64,000 nt of DNA from Niallia taxi (GCF_004005475.1 NZ_RZTZ01000001.1:310001-374000); one strand, 5' to 3'. Shown: positions 1-8,432, counted from the stretch's first letter. The notes: generated from the sequence alone by a model not told the origin. Numbers and translations: made by a program.

Positions 1-27
1 GCCAGGACATACTGCAATACTAGCCAT
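1..27 (-). CDS. coaD: Phosphopantetheine adenylyltransferase, first 9 codons only
   Basis: Only the N-terminus, MASIAVCPG, lies in the window and the gene runs off the left edge. This matches the start of CoaD, where the segment precedes the nucleotide-binding SFDPVTNGH motif. The ATG follows directly on the TAA stop of rsmD with no gap, as in the Bacillus ylbH-coaD pair, so the two are probably translationally coupled. CoaD makes dephospho-CoA from 4'-phosphopantetheine and ATP. The identification rests on nine residues plus gene order. Confidence 0.8.
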
Positions 28-600
28 TTATGTATATTCCTCCACATCTGTTTGTTTTGAATAGATAGAAACGGCAATGATTCCATACTTTTCATGCTTC
101 ACTTGTTCAAGATTACTAATCTTGTCTGGAAGACTGATTTCAGAACCATGTTCACATACAATGACACCATCGCTTGCAAGCAGCCCTTCTCCATCAATAG
201 TTGTCACTAATTTTTCCAATTGCTGTTTTTTATATGGCGGATCTAAAAATATGTAATCAAAAACAGCTTCTCTTTTAATGAGCGCCTTAATCGCCCTCTC
301 TGCATCATTGCGATAAACCTCAGAATTGTCTTCCAATCTGCATGCAGCAATATTGGTCTTTATCGTATGTATCGCTTTGCCGTCTTTATCTACAAAAATG
401 ATTTTGTCTAGCCCTCTGCTTAATGCTTCAATACCTAGCCCGCCACTTCCAGCAAAAAGGTCGAGCCCGACTCCGCCCTCAAAATAAGGACCAATCATAT
501 TAAAGATCGCTTCTTTTACTTTATCCGTAGTCGGTCTTGTCGAATTACCAGGCACCGCCTTTAACGAAATGCCCTTATTCGTTCCTGAAACGACTCTCAT
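28..600 (-). CDS. rsmD: 16S rRNA (guanine(966)-N2)-methyltransferase RsmD (YlbH)
   Basis: SAM-dependent methyltransferase that modifies G966 of 16S rRNA during 30S assembly. The sequence shows the SAM-binding motif LDLFAGSGGLGIEALSRG near residues 47-64 and the catalytic FLDPPY motif near residue 118, as expected for N2-guanine methylases. Two adjacent ATG codons are possible (603 and 600). The second is preferred because family members begin MRVISG and because it sits better relative to the weak GGTGAT upstream. The protein is 190 aa, normal for the family, and its stop abuts the coaD start. Confidence 0.95.
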   Translation of the reverse strand: MRVVSGTNKGISLKAVPGNSTRPTTDKVKEAIFNMIGPYFEGGVGLDLFAGSGGLGIEALSRGLDKIIFVDKDGKAIHTIKTNIAACRLEDNSEVYRNDAERAIKALIKREAVFDYIFLDPPYKKQQLEKLVTTIDGEGLLASDGVIVCEHGSEISLPDKISNLEQVKHEKYGIIAVSIYSKQTDVEEYT

Positions 601-776
601 CATACATCACCACTGAATTATTAGTTGTTATAGCATTATCATGACTATCCTAACATAAACATTTCTGTGATTCCATATCACATGCATTCTATATCATAAA
701 TTACATATAAAAAACACTGTGCATTCACATTATTTTCGCTTCTCGCTTTTTTTTCACTAAAAAAACAATCTGTAAT

Positions 777-805
777 GTATAAGCTGAGCATCCTTGGCAA
801 TACTG
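777..805 (+). promoter_or_regulatory. SigF/SigG-like promoter of the CsfG-like sRNA
   Basis: GTATA at 777-781 and GGCAATACTG at 796-805 match the forespore sigma-F pattern (GYATA and GGNRANAHTR). The -10 match is complete; the 14-base spacer is slightly short. The predicted start, about 811, falls exactly at the first hairpin of the sRNA. Direct sequence match, not tested. Confidence 0.5.
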
Positions 806-810
806 TAATT

Positions 811-961
811 AACAGCATCTATTCGAGGATGTTGTTGCCAACCGCGGAGAAGACTTACGTTTCCCCATAAGTTCTTCCTCCGGTTTCTCCTCTCCCTTTA
901 CCTTCTTTCCTAAAAGGATATAGAAGGAGCCTGCAAGCCGCTCGCTTGCAGGTTTTTTTTT
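811..961 (+). ncRNA. csfG: CsfG-like sporulation small RNA
   Basis: An untranslated unit of about 150 nt in the rsmD(ylbH)-ylbG gap, opposite in strand to both neighbours. It has a 5' hairpin (AACAGCATC 811-819 with GATGTTGTT 828-836), a long pyrimidine-rich tract at 871-910 with UCCUCC-type anti-Shine-Dalgarno runs, and a strong terminator at 930-961. I recall CsfG as a forespore-specific RNA conserved in endospore formers, found in the ylbG-ylbH interval and having a conserved pyrimidine-rich region. Location, architecture and the forespore-type promoter all agree. No ORF with a ribosome binding site is present. The identity is by recall, not a covariance search. Confidence 0.65.
930..961 (+). 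terminator. Rho-independent terminator of the CsfG-like RNA
   Basis: A perfect 9-bp stem, CCTGCAAGC 930-938 with GCTTGCAGG 944-952, has a 5-base loop and is followed by nine T. Confidence 0.9.
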
Positions 962-964
962 CAT

Positions 965-995
965 AAAAAAAAACTAAGAAATATTCTCAGTTTTT
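965..995 (-). terminator. Terminator of ylbG
   Basis: An 8-bp stem (973-980 with 984-991, one G-U pair) has a U-run in the minus direction. It lies directly downstream of the ylbG stop and back to back with the CsfG terminator. Confidence 0.75.
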
Positions 996-1271
996 TTATA
1001 TACCCATCTTATAATCATACTCTTTTGCTTTATCCGGTTTGGAATTTTCAAACTCCATTTTCAAGAATGGTTTATAGGAAGGCTCCACTTTTTTTACAAA
1101 AGAGAAGGAGTTTAGCTTTTCCATTAATGCTTCTGCTTCATTTAAATTCGTATAAAGCACAACATACTTTAATCTTTTGGATATATAGTGGACATTCCCA
1201 TATCTGCGCAGCATTTTCGCCTGCTTCAACGAATAAAGGTAAACGACCAATCCTTGCCTCTGCCCTAGCAT
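996..1271 (-). CDS. ylbG: YlbG family protein (UPF0298/DUF2129)
   Basis: A 91-residue protein beginning [19 protein letters not shown] with a conserved [12 protein letters not shown] segment, characteristic of YlbG. Function is unknown; the family is restricted to Bacilli. An upstream in-frame ATG at 1289 is rejected because a GGGGGG Shine-Dalgarno lies five bases before the codon at 1271 and the family starts with M-L-x-Q-R-Q. It is first of the ylb genes after the CsfG region and has its own terminator. No membrane segment or signal peptide is visible. Confidence 0.9.
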   Translation of the reverse strand: MLGQRQGLVVYLYSLKQAKMLRRYGNVHYISKRLKYVVLYTNLNEAEALMEKLNSFSFVKKVEPSYKPFLKMEFENSKPDKAKEYDYKMGI

Positions 1272-1378
1272 GGAATCCCCCCACTTCAATTTTTTTCATT
1301 TTAGCACAGCATCGTAAAAAAACATACTTAGTTGTGCCACTTTTCAAAAAAGGACAACATTGCTACTGAATAATACAT

Positions 1379-1415
1379 AAAAAAGGCGATGAAGCTTAGA
1401 AGTCATCATCGCCTT
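1379..1415 (-). terminator. Terminator of ylbF
   Basis: A 10-bp stem, AAGGCGATGA 1383-1392 with TCATCGCCTT 1406-1415, lies just after the ylbF stop and is followed by a minus-strand U-run. Confidence 0.85.
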
Positions 1416-1421
1416 CCATCA

Positions 1422-1868
1422 TTATGCTGAACAACTGCAGCTTCCTCCACTGCCGCAGCCTCCGCTGCAGCCGGAAAGCTCATCAAAGAATGGATTTCCT
1501 GTCGGAACTTTAACAAATTCAGAGACAGACTTACCAATGATGACACTTACCTCATCGAGCAATTTTTGCAAGTTGTTTTCCGCTATTTTAAATGCAGCAA
1601 CATTTTCGTCCATATCCATTTCCCTTTTGAGCTGTCTGATTTCCATCATGACACGCTTATACTCAGGATGATATTTGCCGAAACGCTGCACTTCTTCGTA
1701 CAGTTCTTTCATTTCATTAAAAGAAATGATTTTGCTCTGTGTTTCTTTATCGGTATAGAGGTTTGCCATACGTATTCGATATTGTTCTGCCACATCTGAT
1801 TCCAATATCATTTCGGCAATGGACTCTGCCTCTTCTTGTATCATAATCATTTCGGTTGTAGCAAGCAC
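1422..1868 (-). CDS. ylbF: YlbF, Fe-S regulator in the RNase Y (Y-complex) system
   Basis: A 148-residue helical protein of the YlbF/YmcA family. With YmcA and YaaT, YlbF forms the iron-sulfur Y-complex that tunes RNase Y mRNA processing and affects competence, biofilm formation and sporulation in B. subtilis. The C-terminus carries the Cys/Gly-rich CSGGCGSGGSCSC tail that ligates a cluster and is diagnostic of YlbF rather than YmcA. The start is GTG at 1868, seven bases after a full GGAGGTGA Shine-Dalgarno (1876-1883). An ATG farther upstream would put that site inside the gene. The body is heptad-like with charged helices. Confidence 0.93.
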   Translation of the reverse strand: MLATTEMIMIQEEAESIAEMILESDVAEQYRIRMANLYTDKETQSKIISFNEMKELYEEVQRFGKYHPEYKRVMMEIRQLKREMDMDENVAAFKIAENNLQKLLDEVSVIIGKSVSEFVKVPTGNPFFDELSGCSGGCGSGGSCSCSA

Positions 1869-1960
1869 TATTAGCTCACCTCCAATTCTCATTTTAACTG
1901 ATAAGCGTGAGAAAAGAAAGCAATCTGTGCGAAAACAGGATGATAGCCTGCTATAACCAC

Positions 1961-2365
1961 TTAATCAATTATCACGTTAAATTCCTTTTCAAACACATTT
2001 GTCCCTTTATTGTTAACAATCTTCAAATGGGCATGATGCTGACCAGTTGCCACATTTCTGACGACAAATGCTGCACTATTAAACACACCTGCTGGTTTGC
2101 CATCCAATGAAAGCATGATTTTTCCTGTTTCCTTGTCACTGTCTTCACGAAAGGAAATAGTTGATGTTTTACAATCAACATAAAGATTATTCCCTTTTAC
2201 TAAGTATTGGACAGTAACATCCTTTGGCATGGCCATAGCAGATACCGTTTCATTCTGCGCTTCTTGGGCTTGTCCTGTCTCCTTTACTTCAGGATCTGGG
2301 ACATCATTATTGCAGCCATTTAATAGAAATAGAGCAGGAATACAAAACAATAGTATTTTTTTCAT
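1961..2365 (-). CDS. Predicted small lipoprotein of unknown function
   Basis: A 134-residue protein with a short signal peptide and a clear lipobox, LLNGC, giving lipid-modified Cys18. An acidic linker of about 20 residues is followed by a roughly 85-residue region rich in predicted beta strands (alternating hydrophobics, VTVQYLVKGNNLYVDCKTS and onward) that looks like a small beta-sandwich. I do not recognise the family. It sits between ylbF and ylbE, where B. subtilis has no equivalent, on the same strand as the ylb genes with short gaps. It is probably anchored on the outer face of the membrane. Confidence 0.75.
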   Translation of the reverse strand: MKKILLFCIPALFLLNGCNNDVPDPEVKETGQAQEAQNETVSAMAMPKDVTVQYLVKGNNLYVDCKTSTISFREDSDKETGKIMLSLDGKPAGVFNSAAFVVRNVATGQHHAHLKIVNNKGTNVFEKEFNVIID

Positions 2366-2456
2366 AAGGAACAGCTCCCTGACTAAGTACTTTTCGTTTA
2401 GTATTCGCTGCTACCACTCTTTTTACTCTCAATTTATTATTTTGTTAGTTGAGCCA

Positions 2457-2696
2457 TCATGATTGGGCATTCATTGCTTGAAACATACTGAACATCATGG
2501 ATGCCATCTGAACACCATTAGAAAATTTTTCAACACGGTGAGGAATCGTTTTTTTGTAATAATGCATGGACGCAATTTCAAAACTTTGCAATTCACTTGG
2601 ATTCCTACATAATTGCCGGTACCAAAGGGGCTGTTCACGAATGAACTGCTGTAACTCTCTGTTTTGCTCAATATATTCCTTCACATTCTTCCTCAT
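2457..2696 (-). CDS. ylbE: YlbE-like protein
   Basis: A 79-residue protein beginning MRKNVKEYIEQNRELQQFIREQPLWYRQL, matching YlbE in length and in the E-Q-P-x-W-Y-R and Y-Y-K-K-T-I-P-H-R-V motifs. The C-terminal third is Met-rich (QMASMMFSMFQAM). Function is unknown. It is 14 bases from the ylbD stop and probably co-transcribed with it. No signal peptide or domain with a known activity is visible. Confidence 0.88.
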   Translation of the reverse strand: MRKNVKEYIEQNRELQQFIREQPLWYRQLCRNPSELQSFEIASMHYYKKTIPHRVEKFSNGVQMASMMFSMFQAMNAQS

Positions 2697-2710
2697 CTAA
2701 GTCCCCTCCG

Positions 2711-3121
2711 CTAGTCTTTTCGAAATGAAAAAGGTCCTGTTGGCTGTTTCGTTGCTTTCGTGCTAGCATTTTGTGAGCCTCCGCTGCTCGGAGAAAATTG
2801 GGAAATAACACCTTGAATTGTGCCAAGTGCCTGACTAATGTTAGCAATATACCCTTGAACCTGGTTTTGATCCATGTTTTTCAAGGAATTCATAACTGTA
2901 GACATCCACAGTGATTTGCTCGAATCAGTACTAGCCTCTTCCTGCTTTCCTGCTGATGGATTGCTGTTAAAGCGAGTATCTTCTTCTCCAAGCAAGTACC
3001 AATCTTCAAACAATCTTTGCCAAGTCGTGTCTCCCCTTCTTACTTCCTGGATAAGGTGGGGCTGTGTTTTTACGAAATCTTTAAATTGCTGAACAGAAGG
3101 ATGTAGTTGCTTTTCTGACAT
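2711..3121 (-). CDS. ylbD: YlbD family putative spore coat protein
   Basis: A 136-residue protein starting MSEKQLHPSVQQFKDFVKTQPHL, typical of the YlbD coat-protein family. It has a short acidic N-terminal region, a Gln/Ser/Asn-rich middle and a basic Pro-containing tail. The ATG at 3121 has an AGAGGTGA ribosome binding site; a longer frame starting at 3241 runs into the upstream terminator and is rejected. By homology it is a minor coat-associated protein made during sporulation. It lies directly upstream of ylbE. Confidence 0.85.
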   Translation of the reverse strand: MSEKQLHPSVQQFKDFVKTQPHLIQEVRRGDTTWQRLFEDWYLLGEEDTRFNSNPSAGKQEEASTDSSKSLWMSTVMNSLKNMDQNQVQGYIANISQALGTIQGVISQFSPSSGGSQNASTKATKQPTGPFSFRKD

Positions 3122-3210
3122 GATCTTCACCTCTTTTACGTTACATATGCCTAACATACTATATGTGTAGGCTCTTAAAAGGTGTCTTTCCTGCAAAATA
3201 TTTTTGGGCA

Positions 3211-3250
3211 AAAAAAAACACTCCAATTGTCTGCCTGACATTGGAGTGTT
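3211..3250 (-). terminator. Terminator of ylbC
   Basis: An 11-bp stem, AACACTCCAAT 3217-3227 with ATTGGAGTGTT 3240-3250, is followed by a long minus-strand U-run. It separates ylbC from ylbD-ylbE. Confidence 0.92.
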
Positions 3251-3257
3251 TCAAAGT

Positions 3258-4316
3258 CTACCATTTTTCAATAAAGTTTTGTGTATAGTATTTATTGTAT
3301 ACACCAACACCTAAATGGGTGAATTTCTCATTCAGAAGGCATTCTCTATGGCCTTTACTGTTAAGCCAGCCTTCCATGACAGCTGCGGCGTCGGTATAGC
3401 CTGCCGCTATATTTTCCCCTGCGAGCTGATAAAAGACATCTCCAGCCTTAAGCCTTGCCTCCAAGTCCCCGGTTTTAGCGGAAGTATGGGAAAAGTCCTT
3501 TGTATCATACATATCAACACTATGCCCTAACGCAACATTTGCTGTTTCTTCATCCCATTTAACTGACGCTAATTTAAATCTGCTTCTAATAACGTTTGTT
3601 ATATCTAATATTTGCCGTTCATTGCCATCCTCAACCGCTTCATTTTCCTTTACTTCAGAGGCCCCTTCTAACAGCTCTCCTCTGTACACAAGTTCATATG
3701 GCCTGATTTGAAGCAATGTCCTTGCATCCATATAACGTACACTTGATAACGTCCCTGTAAACTTATCAAAGTACAGCTGCACATAATAATCGCCCATTTT
3801 CACAAGTGGCCGATTATTTATCTCGTCTTCTGAAAGCTCAAACCGATAGGAGGAGTCTTCATATTTTAAGCTGATATTCGTTTCAATTGGAGTCTTTTCA
3901 TAAATATCGCCTACTTCTTCCCCAATCTTGTAGGGAGAGATGTCGACATCTTGTCCGATTGCAAAAATCGTTACCACTTTATCATCAAGCACACCAACCT
4001 GGAAATATTTAGAGGAATCTTTATTGTAAATCCACCATTCATATTCATAATTGGAGGGATCTTTTCTAGTTGGTTCTCCATATTTCTTAACAAGCTCCTT
4101 AGCAGTGCTGCCAATCATACTGCCAAGTCCTTCTTTCGGCATTGTAATGGATGAGTCTTCGGCAGCTTCCTCCGTTAACCCCTCATCCACCTTTGCAGAG
4201 TTCTCGCCTTCATCTACAAGAGCATCAGAGCTATCGCGCGTTTCCGTAATACTTAAATAAAACCAAAATGCAAGCAATATAGAAATAATAACCACAATCC
4301 TGATTATCGTTTTCAG
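3258..4316 (-). CDS. ylbC: YlbC, CAP/SCP-domain secreted or membrane-anchored protein
   Basis: The N-terminus has one hydrophobic segment (signal or anchor), followed by an acidic linker, a CAP-associated domain (residues about 60-190) and a C-terminal CAP (SCP-PR1-like) domain. The CAP domain has H-S-V-D-M, D-F-S-H-T-S and G-E-N-I-A-A-G motifs, as in the YkwD/YlbC group. The predicted start is CTG at 4316, eight bases after AGAGGGGG, giving a basic KTIIR ahead of the hydrophobic helix. The nearest GTG (4295) has no suitable ribosome binding site. The family's function in Bacillus is unsettled; a cell-surface role is inferred. Confidence 0.88.
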   Translation of the reverse strand: MKTIIRIVVIISILLAFWFYLSITETRDSSDALVDEGENSAKVDEGLTEEAAEDSSITMPKEGLGSMIGSTAKELVKKYGEPTRKDPSNYEYEWWIYNKDSSKYFQVGVLDDKVVTIFAIGQDVDISPYKIGEEVGDIYEKTPIETNISLKYEDSSYRFELSEDEINNRPLVKMGDYYVQLYFDKFTGTLSSVRYMDARTLLQIRPYELVYRGELLEGASEVKENEAVEDGNERQILDITNVIRSRFKLASVKWDEETANVALGHSVDMYDTKDFSHTSAKTGDLEARLKAGDVFYQLAGENIAAGYTDAAAVMEGWLNSKGHRECLLNEKFTHLGVGVYNKYYTQNFIEKW

Positions 4317-4421
4317 AGGCTGAACCCCCTCTCTACCATCATTTCTATCATTATATGTTTGCTACTTACTAAATAGTATAGCATTTCTGAAATAAAATAT
4401 GATAGACAATGGCTTTCTGCC

Positions 4422-4889
4422 TTAAAACCCTAGTATTGCTTTAATAACCGAAGTAGTCTCACCGCCATGATAGATTACATACAGAAGCACATATACGGCA
4501 ACACCTGTTATTGCTGTGAAAAACCATATAATGCTTGTCGTCGGACCAAGTTTGCGATGTATATCATAACGTTTTCTGTAGCCTGTTACGAGCATAGTGA
4601 TGCCCAGTACTGCTCCAGTTGTCGCTAATGTTATATGAAAAATCAAAAATATGGTGTAATATATTTTGATATCATCTGGTCCGCCAAACGCTGTATTTCC
4701 AATAAAAATTGTTCTTGAAGCATAAATAACAAAGAAAACAACCGCACATACAGCTGCAATAAGCATTACTTTTTGGTGTGCTTCTATTTTCCTTTTAATT
4801 ATCAATCCCCAACCGATTGCGACAAAAATCGCACTGAGTACAATAAAAGTAGTGCTAATAGTAGGTAAAATTGGTAGTGAATAGTTCAT
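4422..4889 (-). CDS. DUF420 family integral membrane protein
   Basis: A 155-residue protein with four or five hydrophobic helices and conserved His residues (EAHQKVM, IFHITLATTG, YDIHRKLG) typical of DUF420/YozB proteins. In several Bacillaceae this family lies next to the ctaG end of the cytochrome oxidase cluster, suggesting a role in heme-copper oxidase assembly; that is inference. The start is ATG 4889, seven bases after AGAGAGGG; a TTG two codons upstream is too close to the ribosome binding site. It lies between ylbC and ctaB. Confidence 0.85.
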   Translation of the reverse strand: MNYSLPILPTISTTFIVLSAIFVAIGWGLIIKRKIEAHQKVMLIAAVCAVVFFVIYASRTIFIGNTAFGGPDDIKIYYTIFLIFHITLATTGAVLGITMLVTGYRKRYDIHRKLGPTTSIIWFFTAITGVAVYVLLYVIYHGGETTSVIKAILGF

Positions 4890-5210
4890 TTTCAAACCCT
4901 CTCTAATAAAATGTTATATCAATCAAGCTTTATGACAGCCTTTTTTAAAAGTGTACCTTCTCACATAAAAATATGTACTAGTTCACGTAATTTGCCATAA
5001 AAAAAGATATTCCATCAAAGGATAAACACGCTTGCATCTTGGCAATCTCATCAAAGTCTGTCAAGCTCTCTTTATCTTAACCGCATCACCAAGCAAGAAT
5101 CAAGCTGCATTCCTGACTTTGCGAATAACTGTTAATGAGACAAAACAAAAAGTGATGAGATGTTGAATTATCGTGTCCATCCAAAGATAGAATATCCTCT
5201 TATCTTAAGT
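4890..5210 (-). other. Non-coding gap between ctaB and the DUF420 gene
   Basis: No ORF with a ribosome binding site is seen. On the minus strand TTGACA (5059-5064) followed 17 bases later by CAAGAT is a possible promoter for the DUF420 gene. An AAGATA/TATCTT inverted repeat near 5185-5207 lacks a U-run, so I find no convincing terminator for ctaB. Confidence 0.4.
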
Positions 5211-6128
5211 TTATATAAATGTGACAATGACCATCGCAACGAAAAGGATCGTCATGTATTGAAGAGAATATACAAACATGGCAGTCGCCCATTTAATCTC
5301 GTCCTTTTTCTTACTTGCCAAAATACCTGTTATAATCCAGCCGACATTAAGCAATGTTGCCAAAATTAAGAAAGGTACACCTAGCTTCATTAGTAGGAAT
5401 GGCAGTGGAAAAAGAGCAATAATCCAGCCATACGTATGTTTCTTCGTTACTTCAAAGCCTTTCACTACAGGCAGCATTGGAACGCCTGCTGCACGATATT
5501 CCTCTACTCTTCTAATTGCCAATGCATAGAAATGTGGTGGCTGCCAGAAGAACATGATTAAGAATAAGCTCCACGCCATAATATCAAGGTTTGGATCAAT
5601 TGCAGCCCAGCCGATTAATGGTGGAACAGCGCCTGAAAAGCTTCCAATTACTGTATTCGAAACAAGTCTGCGCTTAGACCACATTGTGTAAACGACCACG
5701 TAGCTAAAAGCACCAACTAATGCAATAACTGTTGCGGAAATGGTTGTAAGCAACATAAAGAATGTTCCGATTGCCAAAAGACCGAACCCTAATATCGCAA
5801 CCTTTTTTGGTGTTACTTTTCCTGTAACAGTTGGTCTTTCCTTTGTTCTTTCCATAAGTGGATCAATGTCCATGTCAATAAAATTGTTAAGCGCACATGA
5901 ACCTGCGATAATTAACGCTGAGCCTATTAATGTATACAGGACTGTGTCGATGTTCATCAAAAATTTCTCTCCAGAAAAATGCAGCGCCAGCCACAAGCCT
6001 GTAAAGACTGTAATCAGGTTAGAGTTAACTATACCTATTTTTATCAGCGCTAAAAAATCCTTCCACGCCGATGTTTTTGGTAGTTCTCCGTCCACTTGAG
6101 CTTCAGGATACGCTCTATAATTTGCCAT
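5211..6128 (-). CDS. ctaB: Protoheme IX farnesyltransferase (heme O synthase)
   Basis: Transfers a farnesyl group to heme B to make heme O. The UbiA-type first motif N-N-F-I-D-M-D-I-D (residues about 85-93) and MERTKERP follow, with the second motif region YTMWSKRR. Seven to nine hydrophobic segments are present over 305 residues, the usual length. The start is ATG 6128, eight bases after a full GGAGG. In B. subtilis ctaB is flanked by ctaA and ctaC-G; none of these is here, and the neighbours are the DUF420 gene and ftsW. The oxidase served by this enzyme must be encoded elsewhere. Confidence 0.96.
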   Translation of the reverse strand: MANYRAYPEAQVDGELPKTSAWKDFLALIKIGIVNSNLITVFTGLWLALHFSGEKFLMNIDTVLYTLIGSALIIAGSCALNNFIDMDIDPLMERTKERPTVTGKVTPKKVAILGFGLLAIGTFFMLLTTISATVIALVGAFSYVVVYTMWSKRRLVSNTVIGSFSGAVPPLIGWAAIDPNLDIMAWSLFLIMFFWQPPHFYALAIRRVEEYRAAGVPMLPVVKGFEVTKKHTYGWIIALFPLPFLLMKLGVPFLILATLLNVGWIITGILASKKKDEIKWATAMFVYSLQYMTILFVAMVIVTFI

Positions 6129-6442
6129 AGATGTTTCCTCCTTTATTTTAACCAAAATCTCTATGCTTTTTTATAAAAAACTTGATCGTTGGAGCAGACA
6201 ATAGTTTGTTTGATCACTGAAATCGTTTGTGCCTCATTTCACAATGTTTTCAACATTTATACGATGAAAAAAGGCCCTTTTACTATTAAAACATATTTAC
6301 AGCTTTTTTTCCGCAATTTTTTACAAAAAAATAAAAGTATCCCTAAACGAAAGAGATTCCTTCGAGCCAAGTTCTATTATAAATCTATTTGTCCTAATAG
6401 CCAAATAAAATAACCGAAATGGATAAACTTCACTTACATAGG
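6129..6442. other. AT-rich gap upstream of ctaB
   Basis: This stretch holds the ctaB ribosome binding site and presumably its promoter. A 49-codon basic ORF at 6264-6413 (+) has no ribosome binding site and is not called. No riboswitch or repeat is recognised. Confidence 0.3.
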
Positions 6443-6484
6443 AAAATAAAAGAAGATGCCCACTAAGTTTAGCGGACATCCTCT
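6443..6484 (-). terminator. Terminator of ftsW
   Basis: A long stem, about 16 bp with three G-U pairs on the minus transcript (6451-6466 with 6469-6484), is followed by UUUUAUUUU. Confidence 0.85.
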
Positions 6485-6488
6485 TTGG

Positions 6489-7724
6489 TTAGAACCTCTC
6501 ATTTTGCGCAAATCGTTTTCTTCTTATTGATTTAGGCATTGAAGGTATGGAATCTTCTTCTTTGTTTTTATAAACTTTTTCATATTTTGTAAACATAGAT
6601 ACATTCAATAGTATCCCCATACCGATAGCAAGCTGTACGAGTGATGAACCGCCATAGCTTACAAACGGAAGCGGCACACCTGTTAGTGGAATTACTCCGG
6701 ATACACCGCCAATATTAATAAATGACTGTATGCCGATCATGCTTGATATTCCAATTGCAAGCAAGCTGCCAAAGGGATCCTTGCACTTCAAACCGATGTA
6801 TATTCCTCGTAAAACGATATAGCTTAAGCATACTACGACAAAGCCGACTCCGAAAATGCCGAGCTCTTCTGCAATGACAGCCATAATAAAATCGGTATGA
6901 CCGTCTGTTAAATACCCAAGCTTCTGAATTCCTTGCCCCAGGCCAAGACCTTTTAAGCCTCCGCCGCCAATTGCAAGGAGTGAGTTGCTCATTTGATAGC
7001 CGCTGCCTTGGACTACTTCTTTAGAGAAAGGCGAATCCAGAAACACAAAAATTCTGCTCAATTGCTTTGCCGTCAATACATCTTTGCCGAAAAGCTGCAT
7101 AACAATAGCAAAAAATCCGCCAAAAGCAAGACCGATGCCGGCAAGCTTCATTAAGTTCTTCATGCTCATACCGGAACAGACGATAATTGTTGCTGCAATC
7201 ATGAAAATAATGGCAGCTGTCCCGAAATCAGGCTGAAGCCCGACGAGTGCACATACAAGCACTAAGTATGCAAGTGGAGGTGCAACTCCTCTGTTAAATT
7301 CGTTTATGTAAGATTGTTTTTTCGCATATATAGCCGAAAGATAAATAATGACAGACAGCTTGACAAATTCCGCAGGCTGCAAGCTTGCTGTACCTACCTT
7401 GTACCAGCTTTGTGCGTTTCCTGCTACGTGACCAAGTAAAAAGACTCCGAAAAGGCCTATTACGGACACTAAAACCATCGGAACAAGAAATCTGTTGCTC
7501 ATAAATGCCTTATATGGAAAAAGCGCGACAAAAATAAAAGCAACTCCTGCCACAAGCAAGTTAATGATCTGTTTTTTATAGTAATAACTGCTGCTGTCAT
7601 GACCATAATACTGGACAGATGATACCATACTAGCACTGTATATCATGATAACCCCAAATAGTGATAGTAAGACCATTGCAACAATCAGTGTATAATCATA
7701 TGATTTTAAGATTTTTTTTAACAT
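6489..7724 (-). CDS. ftsW: FtsW, septal peptidoglycan glycosyltransferase (SEDS family)
   Basis: A 411-residue polytopic SEDS protein with about ten transmembrane helices. It polymerises glycan strands from lipid II at the division septum with a cognate class B PBP. It contains the family signatures G-D-x-T-x-F-I-like DGHTDFIMAVIAEELG (carrying the catalytic-loop Asp and conserved Glu) and PLPFVSYGGSS. The basic C-terminal tail is cytoplasmic. ATG 7724 follows AAGGGG at about eight bases. It lies between ylaN and ctaB, as FtsW (YlaO) does in B. subtilis, except that pycA and ctaA are missing. SpoVE and RodA are paralogues; gene order favours FtsW. Confidence 0.93.
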   Translation of the reverse strand: MLKKILKSYDYTLIVAMVLLSLFGVIMIYSASMVSSVQYYGHDSSSYYYKKQIINLLVAGVAFIFVALFPYKAFMSNRFLVPMVLVSVIGLFGVFLLGHVAGNAQSWYKVGTASLQPAEFVKLSVIIYLSAIYAKKQSYINEFNRGVAPPLAYLVLVCALVGLQPDFGTAAIIFMIAATIIVCSGMSMKNLMKLAGIGLAFGGFFAIVMQLFGKDVLTAKQLSRIFVFLDSPFSKEVVQGSGYQMSNSLLAIGGGGLKGLGLGQGIQKLGYLTDGHTDFIMAVIAEELGIFGVGFVVVCLSYIVLRGIYIGLKCKDPFGSLLAIGISSMIGIQSFINIGGVSGVIPLTGVPLPFVSYGGSSLVQLAIGMGILLNVSMFTKYEKVYKNKEEDSIPSMPKSIRRKRFAQNERF

Positions 7725-7889
7725 CTGCTGCTACCCCTTACTCATTCTTAGCAATGACAATACATTCGCTGTCATTTGTTTCAAATCCTGCCTGATTCGC
7801 TCAGAAGATTTTCATTTGCTGCTTTCTAATATTCTATCATGTTATCAGAATTATAACATTGATTTCTTTTTTCATAAAATAACGGCAAA

Positions 7890-7927
7890 CAAAAAAACTC
7901 AAACAATAGAGTTCGTTTGTTTGAGTT
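7890..7927 (-). terminator. Terminator of ylaN
   Basis: A perfect 11-bp stem, AACTCAAACAA 7896-7906 with TTGTTTGAGTT 7917-7927, is followed by a minus-strand U-run. Confidence 0.9.
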
Positions 7928-7933
7928 CGTTTA

Positions 7934-8215
7934 TTATTTTCTTATAGATGCTTCATGCAATACTGAAAGTTCTTTCTCCAATTCATCTAGTATCTTCTTG
8001 CCGACACTTTCTTCCACTAACCCTAGACGGATGGCAAAATCTATCTCTTTAGATAATCCAAACATTTGTGTATCCAAAACTTCCTCATATAAAGGACATT
8101 GTGGCATTGTTAAGTTATCCATTTGAACTTTTATAAGCTTTAGTATTTTTTCAGCATCTGCTTTTAGCAGTGCACTTGCTTTCTCTTTATGATTTATGAT
8201 CATGTCAGAAGTCAA
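7934..8215 (-). CDS. ylaN: YlaN (UPF0358), iron-homeostasis protein
   Basis: A 93-residue helical protein with the strongly conserved segment [29 protein letters not shown]. YlaN is essential in B. subtilis under standard conditions and has been linked to iron homeostasis through interaction with Fur. The start is TTG 8215, preceded by GGGGGG at six bases, giving MTSDMII in register with the B. subtilis start. The next ATG, four codons on, has a poorly spaced site. It is a single gene with its own terminator, upstream of ftsW. Confidence 0.93.
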   Translation of the reverse strand: MTSDMIINHKEKASALLKADAEKILKLIKVQMDNLTMPQCPLYEEVLDTQMFGLSKEIDFAIRLGLVEESVGKKILDELEKELSVLHEASIRK

Positions 8216-8432
8216 CCTTATCCCCCCGTTTCCGAGCGATTATCCTATCTATAAAGTTTAAACTCAACATAACAAAATTGCAAGAACTATCATAAGAAAG
8301 TTATTTACCGATTTTCAAATACTGGAAATCTCTTATTCATATAAAACTGAAAACTGACAAAGCTGCATGGAAAAGATATACTGATTACATACATAATTTT
8401 TTCAAACAGCTTTTTAGACTGGAGAGATATTT

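Noticed and set aside
6264-6413. 49-codon basic ORF upstream of ctaB
   Set aside because: Lysine-rich composition follows from AT-rich DNA; no ribosome binding site or terminator.
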